From contig NZ_WXEW01000004.1 of NCBI RefSeq assembly GCF_009901565.1, positions 558,001 through 622,000 of the forward strand: a DNA stretch of 64,000 nt, written 5' to 3'. Position numbers and translations under genes: made by a program. This DNA is from Herbidospora solisilvae (GTDB taxonomy: Bacteria > Actinomycetota > Actinomycetes > Streptosporangiales > Streptosporangiaceae). Each line of letters begins with the position of its first letter. Within the stretch, counting starts at the first letter, position 1. Below the pieces are notes generated by a model. It worked only from the letters and a program-made list of their open reading frames with translations. It had not been told where the DNA came from and did no database searches. Shown piece by piece: positions 61,229 through 64,000 of the stretch.

Positions 61229-61712
61229 TGTATTGGGGGCGATTCGGCGCAAGCGGTTGACCGCCTTGTCGGGAAGCTGGGAAGGCGATCGCTGTGCCGT
61301 GGTTCGATCATCCGAAGCGGGCCGGGGAACCCGAAGGCGGCGACCATTCTCTGTAGTCAAGCGAAGCCCGTCGCTCGAGACCCAGCCACATCCCCACATA
61401 GCGGGATGGCGGTCGATTCAGCCCTGCGGAAGGCATCCCCATGCTCTCAACGCGGGCGCACAACAGGCTCCCCGGCCTCTCGGCCAGGTCGTACAGGAAC
61501 AACCAGAGAACAGCGCATAAACGCCCAGACGGTAGCGACGCAGACATACTCTCGCGAACGAGGCAACAGGACATCCCAATGGAACAATTACGTCCCAATC
61601 AGGGAAATCGCGTCACAACCACGCCTGGGACATAAACCACTTCCAGCCCCAAATCGGATGGACAAATGCGGGCACCGAAAGAACGTCGGTGGGTGATGGT
61701 AAAACGTGCCCC

Positions 61713-62372
61713 ATGGGGTTGCGGGTCAAGGACATGGCGGCTGGCGATCAGCCTCGTGAGCGTTTGCTGGAGAAAGGAGGAAACGCCCTGGCCGATCGGG
61801 AATTACTGGCCATACTCCTCGGATCGGGCAGCCGCGGCATGAGCGCCGTCGAGCTCGCCTCGCGGGTGATCTCCCACTGCGGCGATCTCGGCGAACTCGC
61901 GCGTTCCGAGCCGCATCGGCTGCTCAGCGTTCCGGGGGTCGGGCCCGCCAAGGCCGCCCGCGTCGCCGCCGCCTTTCATCTTGTACGTCGCTCGCAAAAC
62001 GGTCCCGGTCCATTGCGCATCACCTCCTCGGCCGACCTGGCCGCCTTGGTGGCCCCGCTCCTGCGGGAGCAGACGAAGGAGCGTCTGGTTCTGGTGGTGT
62101 GCGACGCCGGCGGCGGGGTGGTGCGCCAGCTCGTGCTCACCGAGGGCGGCAGTGACCACACCTCACTGCCGGTCCGCGATGTGATCACGGCGGTGCTGAC
62201 CTCGGGAGGGGCGGCGTTCGGGGTCGCGCACAACCACCCCAGCGGCTCCACCGAGCCCAGCCCCGCCGACCTGGCCTCGACCGACCACTTGCGACACGCT
62301 TCCGACATCGTTGGCCTCACCTTCCTCGATCACCTTGTCGTCACCGACACCAAGTGGCGTCGCATTTCTTGA
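61713..62372 (+). CDS. radC: RadC/JAB-domain protein
   Basis: A 219-residue RadC: an N-terminal HhH-like region (GVGPAKAARVAAAF) and a JAMM metal site HNHPSGSTEPSPAD. The family is widespread, and a DNA-repair role is not supported in several species. The start is ATG 61713 (MGLRVKDMAAGDQPRERLL), matching the family N-terminus, with a poor ribosome site; GTG 61689 and ATG 61734 are alternatives. Confidence 0.88.
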   Translation: MGLRVKDMAAGDQPRERLLEKGGNALADRELLAILLGSGSRGMSAVELASRVISHCGDLGELARSEPHRLLSVPGVGPAKAARVAAAFHLVRRSQNGPGPLRITSSADLAALVAPLLREQTKERLVLVVCDAGGGVVRQLVLTEGGSDHTSLPVRDVITAVLTSGGAAFGVAHNHPSGSTEPSPADLASTDHLRHASDIVGLTFLDHLVVTDTKWRRIS

Positions 62373-62381
62373 TGGTCAATC

Positions 62382-62466
62382 TACCTATAGGTCTAGTCGC
62401 CGTCTATAGAGACTTAGTAAGTGTCTGGTTTCTGGGTATACGTACTGTTTGGTCTAGGATACGAAG
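62382..62466 (+). promoter_or_regulatory. Promoter region of the tandem-GntR gene
   Basis: Short AT-rich palindromes CCTATAGG (62384-62391), TCTATAGA (62403-62410) and GTATAC (62436-62441) lie among two GGTCTAG copies (62390-62396, 62451-62457). TAGGAT (62455-62460) is a -10 candidate, seven bases before the ATG at 62467, which lacks a ribosome site; the message is probably leaderless and self-regulated. Confidence 0.45.
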
Positions 62467-62976
62467 ATGCTCGACCGAGAGGGACCCGTGCCGGTCTACA
62501 AGCAGATAGCCGAGGAGCTCCGGCAGAAGATCGCCGACGGCGAGCTGAGCCCCGGCGACGCCATCCCCAGCGAGGCGGAACTCGAAGCCGAATACAACGT
62601 CGCCCGCATGACCGCCCGCCGGGTGGCCCGCGAACTGCGCGACCAGGGCCTCGCCTACACGATCCAGGGAGAGGGCACCTTCGTGGGCACGCCCGACACC
62701 CCGCGATCGGAGCTCCCCGTCTACCAGCAGATCGCCAAACTCCTGGCGGAGAAGATCCGCTCAGGCGAGTTCCCCGCCAACCGCGCCCTGCCGAGCGAGA
62801 AAGTCCTGATGGCCGAACACGGCGTGGCCAAGGCGACCGTCCGCCAAGCGATCGCGACCTTGCGCAAACAGGGCTACGTGTTCACGGTCCCCTACCGGGG
62901 GACGTATGCGACGGCCCGCGAAAAGTGGCCCAAGTCGAAGCGCTCGACCCCGGCATCCCGCCAGAACGGTCTGTGA
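62467..62976 (+). CDS. Protein of two tandem GntR winged helices, no effector domain
   Basis: A 169-residue protein with two GntR DNA-binding domains in a row: residues 8-75 (VYKQIAEELRQKIADGELSP, ARMTARRVARELRDQG) and 85-150 (VYQQIAKLLAEKIRSGEFPA, AKATVRQAIATLRKQG). No FCD, UTRA or aminotransferase domain follows. Two recognition helices in one chain could bind an operator as a pseudo-dimer. The two halves differ clearly, so the duplication is not recent. Confidence 0.85.
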   Translation: MLDREGPVPVYKQIAEELRQKIADGELSPGDAIPSEAELEAEYNVARMTARRVARELRDQGLAYTIQGEGTFVGTPDTPRSELPVYQQIAKLLAEKIRSGEFPANRALPSEKVLMAEHGVAKATVRQAIATLRKQGYVFTVPYRGTYATAREKWPKSKRSTPASRQNGL

Positions 62977-63001
62977 CGAGGAGGCGCGCGGCCACCCGCC
63001 A

Positions 63002-63048
63002 TCAGCCTGACACGCCTGGGCAGACGCATCCACGCGTGCCCAGGCTGA
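63002..63048 (+). terminator. Hairpin after the tandem-GntR gene
   Basis: GCCTGGGCA (63014-63022) pairs with TGCCCAGGC (63037-63045); an alternative outer pairing TCAGCCTG/CAGGCTGA also exists. It lies 26-70 bases after the stop. Confidence 0.55.
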
Positions 63049-63127
63049 GCGGATGGCGACGCCGCGCGGCCGGCCCGGAAAGTTTCAGGGCGACGCCACC
63101 CCGCACCTGCGCCGACACCCCGCCCCG

Positions 63128-63181
63128 TTGACAGCCGCGGACCCCCGGGTTAGCCATGAGATCCCAATGTTAGCGATAACA
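63128..63181 (+). promoter_or_regulatory. Promoter and LacI-type operator before the GH43-like gene
   Basis: TTGACA (63128-63133) with a weak -10 TAGCCA (63151-63156), 17 bp apart. Then TGTTA-GCGA-TAACA (63168-63181), a symmetric LacI-type site, lies 13 bases before the ATG. Confidence 0.55.
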
Positions 63182-63193
63182 GATGGACCTCCC

Positions 63194-64000
63194 ATGCTCC
63201 GAAGGTCGTTGCTCCCCCTCGTCGTCCTCATCGCCGCCCTCCTCCACCCCACCCCCGCGAACGCCGCCGGCCCCGCCCCGCACTACCTCATGACCGCGTT
63301 CACCAACGCCAGCGAGTCGAACATGTACGTCTACGACTCCAGCAACGCCACGAACTACAACCTCATCAGGTCGAACGCCTACACACCCCCGTCAGGCCTG
63401 ATCCGCGACCCGAGCGTCATCAAGCACACCGACGGCTACTACCACCTCGTCTACACGACCGGCTGGACCGGCAACACGATCGGGTTCGCCCGCAGCGCCG
63501 ACGCCGTCACCTGGACGTTCCAGCGCAACGTCACCGTCGGGCTGAACGGCTCCACGGGCAGCACCTGGGCCCCCGAGTGGTTCCGCGACTCCGACGGCAG
63601 TGTGCACGTCGTCTTCTCGGCGTCCACGACCGGGACCGCCGGGCAGTTCCGGCCCTACCGGATCACGGCCTCCAACTCCGCGTTGTCGGCGTGGTCGGCC
63701 CCGACCGCGCTCGGGATCCCGGCCAACTACATCGACAGTTTCCTGGTCAAGGTCGACGGGACGTACCACAACTTCCTGAAGAACGAGACGACCAAGTACA
63801 TCGAGCATGCGACCGCCACGAGCCTGAACGGGCCCTGGACGTTCGTCGGCACGGGCAACTGGGCCGGGTGGGGGTCGGGGCTCGAAGGGCCCGCGCTCGT
63901 GCGGCTTCCCGACAACCGGTGGCGCATCTACTTCGACAACTACTCGGGCGGGCGGTACTACTACGCCGACAGCTCCAACCTGTCGAGTTTCTCGGGGCGG
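63194..64000 (+). CDS. Secreted GH43-like arabinan/xylan-active enzyme (3' end outside window)
   Basis: An open frame of 269 codons to the window edge. A signal peptide (LLPLVVLIAALLHPTPANAAG) is followed by a five-bladed-propeller enzyme: GLIRDPSVIKHTDGYYHLVYTT (Asp base region), STWAPEWF and GLEGPALVRLP (Glu acid region), as in GH43 arabinofuranosidases/galactanases. It probably trims side chains of plant polysaccharide and fits the pectin theme, though it is 18 kb away. A LacI-type operator lies before it. Exact activity is not determined. Confidence 0.8.
   Translation, partial: MLRRSLLPLVVLIAALLHPTPANAAGPAPHYLMTAFTNASESNMYVYDSSNATNYNLIRSNAYTPPSGLIRDPSVIKHTDGYYHLVYTTGWTGNTIGFARSADAVTWTFQRNVTVGLNGSTGSTWAPEWFRDSDGSVHVVFSASTTGTAGQFRPYRITASNSALSAWSAPTALGIPANYIDSFLVKVDGTYHNFLKNETTKYIEHATATSLNGPWTFVGTGNWAGWGSGLEGPALVRLPDNRWRIYFDNYSGGRYYYADSSNLSSFSGR

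Larger units (their letters stand above)
59781..61712. other. 1.9-kb stretch without a convincing gene
   Basis: Open frames up to 276 codons occur on both strands, but none has the third-position GC bias, a ribosome site or a recognisable domain, and base composition is lower in GC than in the neighbours. A nested inverted repeat lies at 59935-59997 (AGGTTCC/GGAACCT around GAAGGC/GCCTTC). Three copies of a two-hairpin module lie at 60565-60643, 60996-61068 and 61147-61228. The region may hold decayed genes, structured RNA or an integration site. Confidence 0.6.

Noticed and set aside
60014-61260. Frames of 177 and 276 codons as genes in the gene-poor stretch
   Set aside because: Codon use lacks the strong third-position GC of all neighbouring genes and nothing in the translations is recognisable; the longer one runs through two hairpin modules.

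Overview
The window is GC-rich DNA with strongly GC-biased third codon positions, many GTG starts and many 4-base GTGA/ATGA gene overlaps. The gene content is that of a filamentous actinomycete chromosome: ClgR, FtsK with RodZ-like and PgsA/CinA neighbours, an ECF42 sigma factor, a BTAD/AfsR-like regulator, and sugar ABC importers without a dedicated ATPase. A Streptosporangiales-type organism is my best guess, but the sequence does not name a genus.

Layout. (1) 1-6500: the right part of a small nonribosomal peptide locus. It holds an A-PCP-TE enzyme fused to an MFS exporter, a stand-alone carrier protein, a stand-alone condensation-domain protein and a dimethylformamidase-like/propeller protein, all overlapping. 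(2) 6479-8546: a VanX-like D,D-dipeptidase and a solitary TnpB element. (3) 8552-15845: an amino-sugar import operon (lipoprotein, two permeases, GH3 hexosaminidase) bracketed by two paralogous ROK repressors. (4) 15972-19584: a membrane EEP-fold hydrolase, an Rrf2 regulator, a 15-bp tandem repeat, an Fpg/Nei glycosylase and ClgR. (5) 19838-25722: a minus-strand housekeeping block cinA-pgsA-rimO-rodZ-ftsK. (6) 26017-45533: a pectin utilisation island. (7) 45669-54235: two DHA2-type drug pumps, one behind a YciI-ECF42 pair and one behind a BTAD regulator. (8) 54506-57147: rnj and dapA. In Streptomyces-type genomes these lie close to ftsK, so regions 6-7 look like a 28-kb insertion into a conserved block. 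(9) 57375-64000: an ArsR-SRPBCC fusion, an anti-sigma-type kinase, GntR regulators, a 2-kb stretch with no convincing gene but three copies of a two-hairpin module, RadC, and the start of a secreted GH43-like enzyme.

How the genes work together. In the pectin island two secreted pectate lyases yield unsaturated and saturated galacturonides. KduI, KduD and KdgK handle the unsaturated branch. A uronate dehydrogenase, an enolase-superfamily enzyme, a keto-deoxyglucarate dehydratase and a ketoglutarate-semialdehyde dehydrogenase form a complete oxidative route to 2-oxoglutarate. I read an IclR box (consensus GTTYYATGTAGYGGAAY) at five places in the kdu/transport half and two LacI operators in front of the ABC/oxidative half.

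The clearest regulatory finds are: six GTCAGCG heptamers at 11-bp spacing placed 8 bp from a -10 in front of the pump that follows the BTAD regulator; two matching TGTCGA-N17-CGTC promoters in front of the ECF42 operon and its pump; and three IclR boxes spaced exactly 20 bp apart at the uronate transporter promoter.
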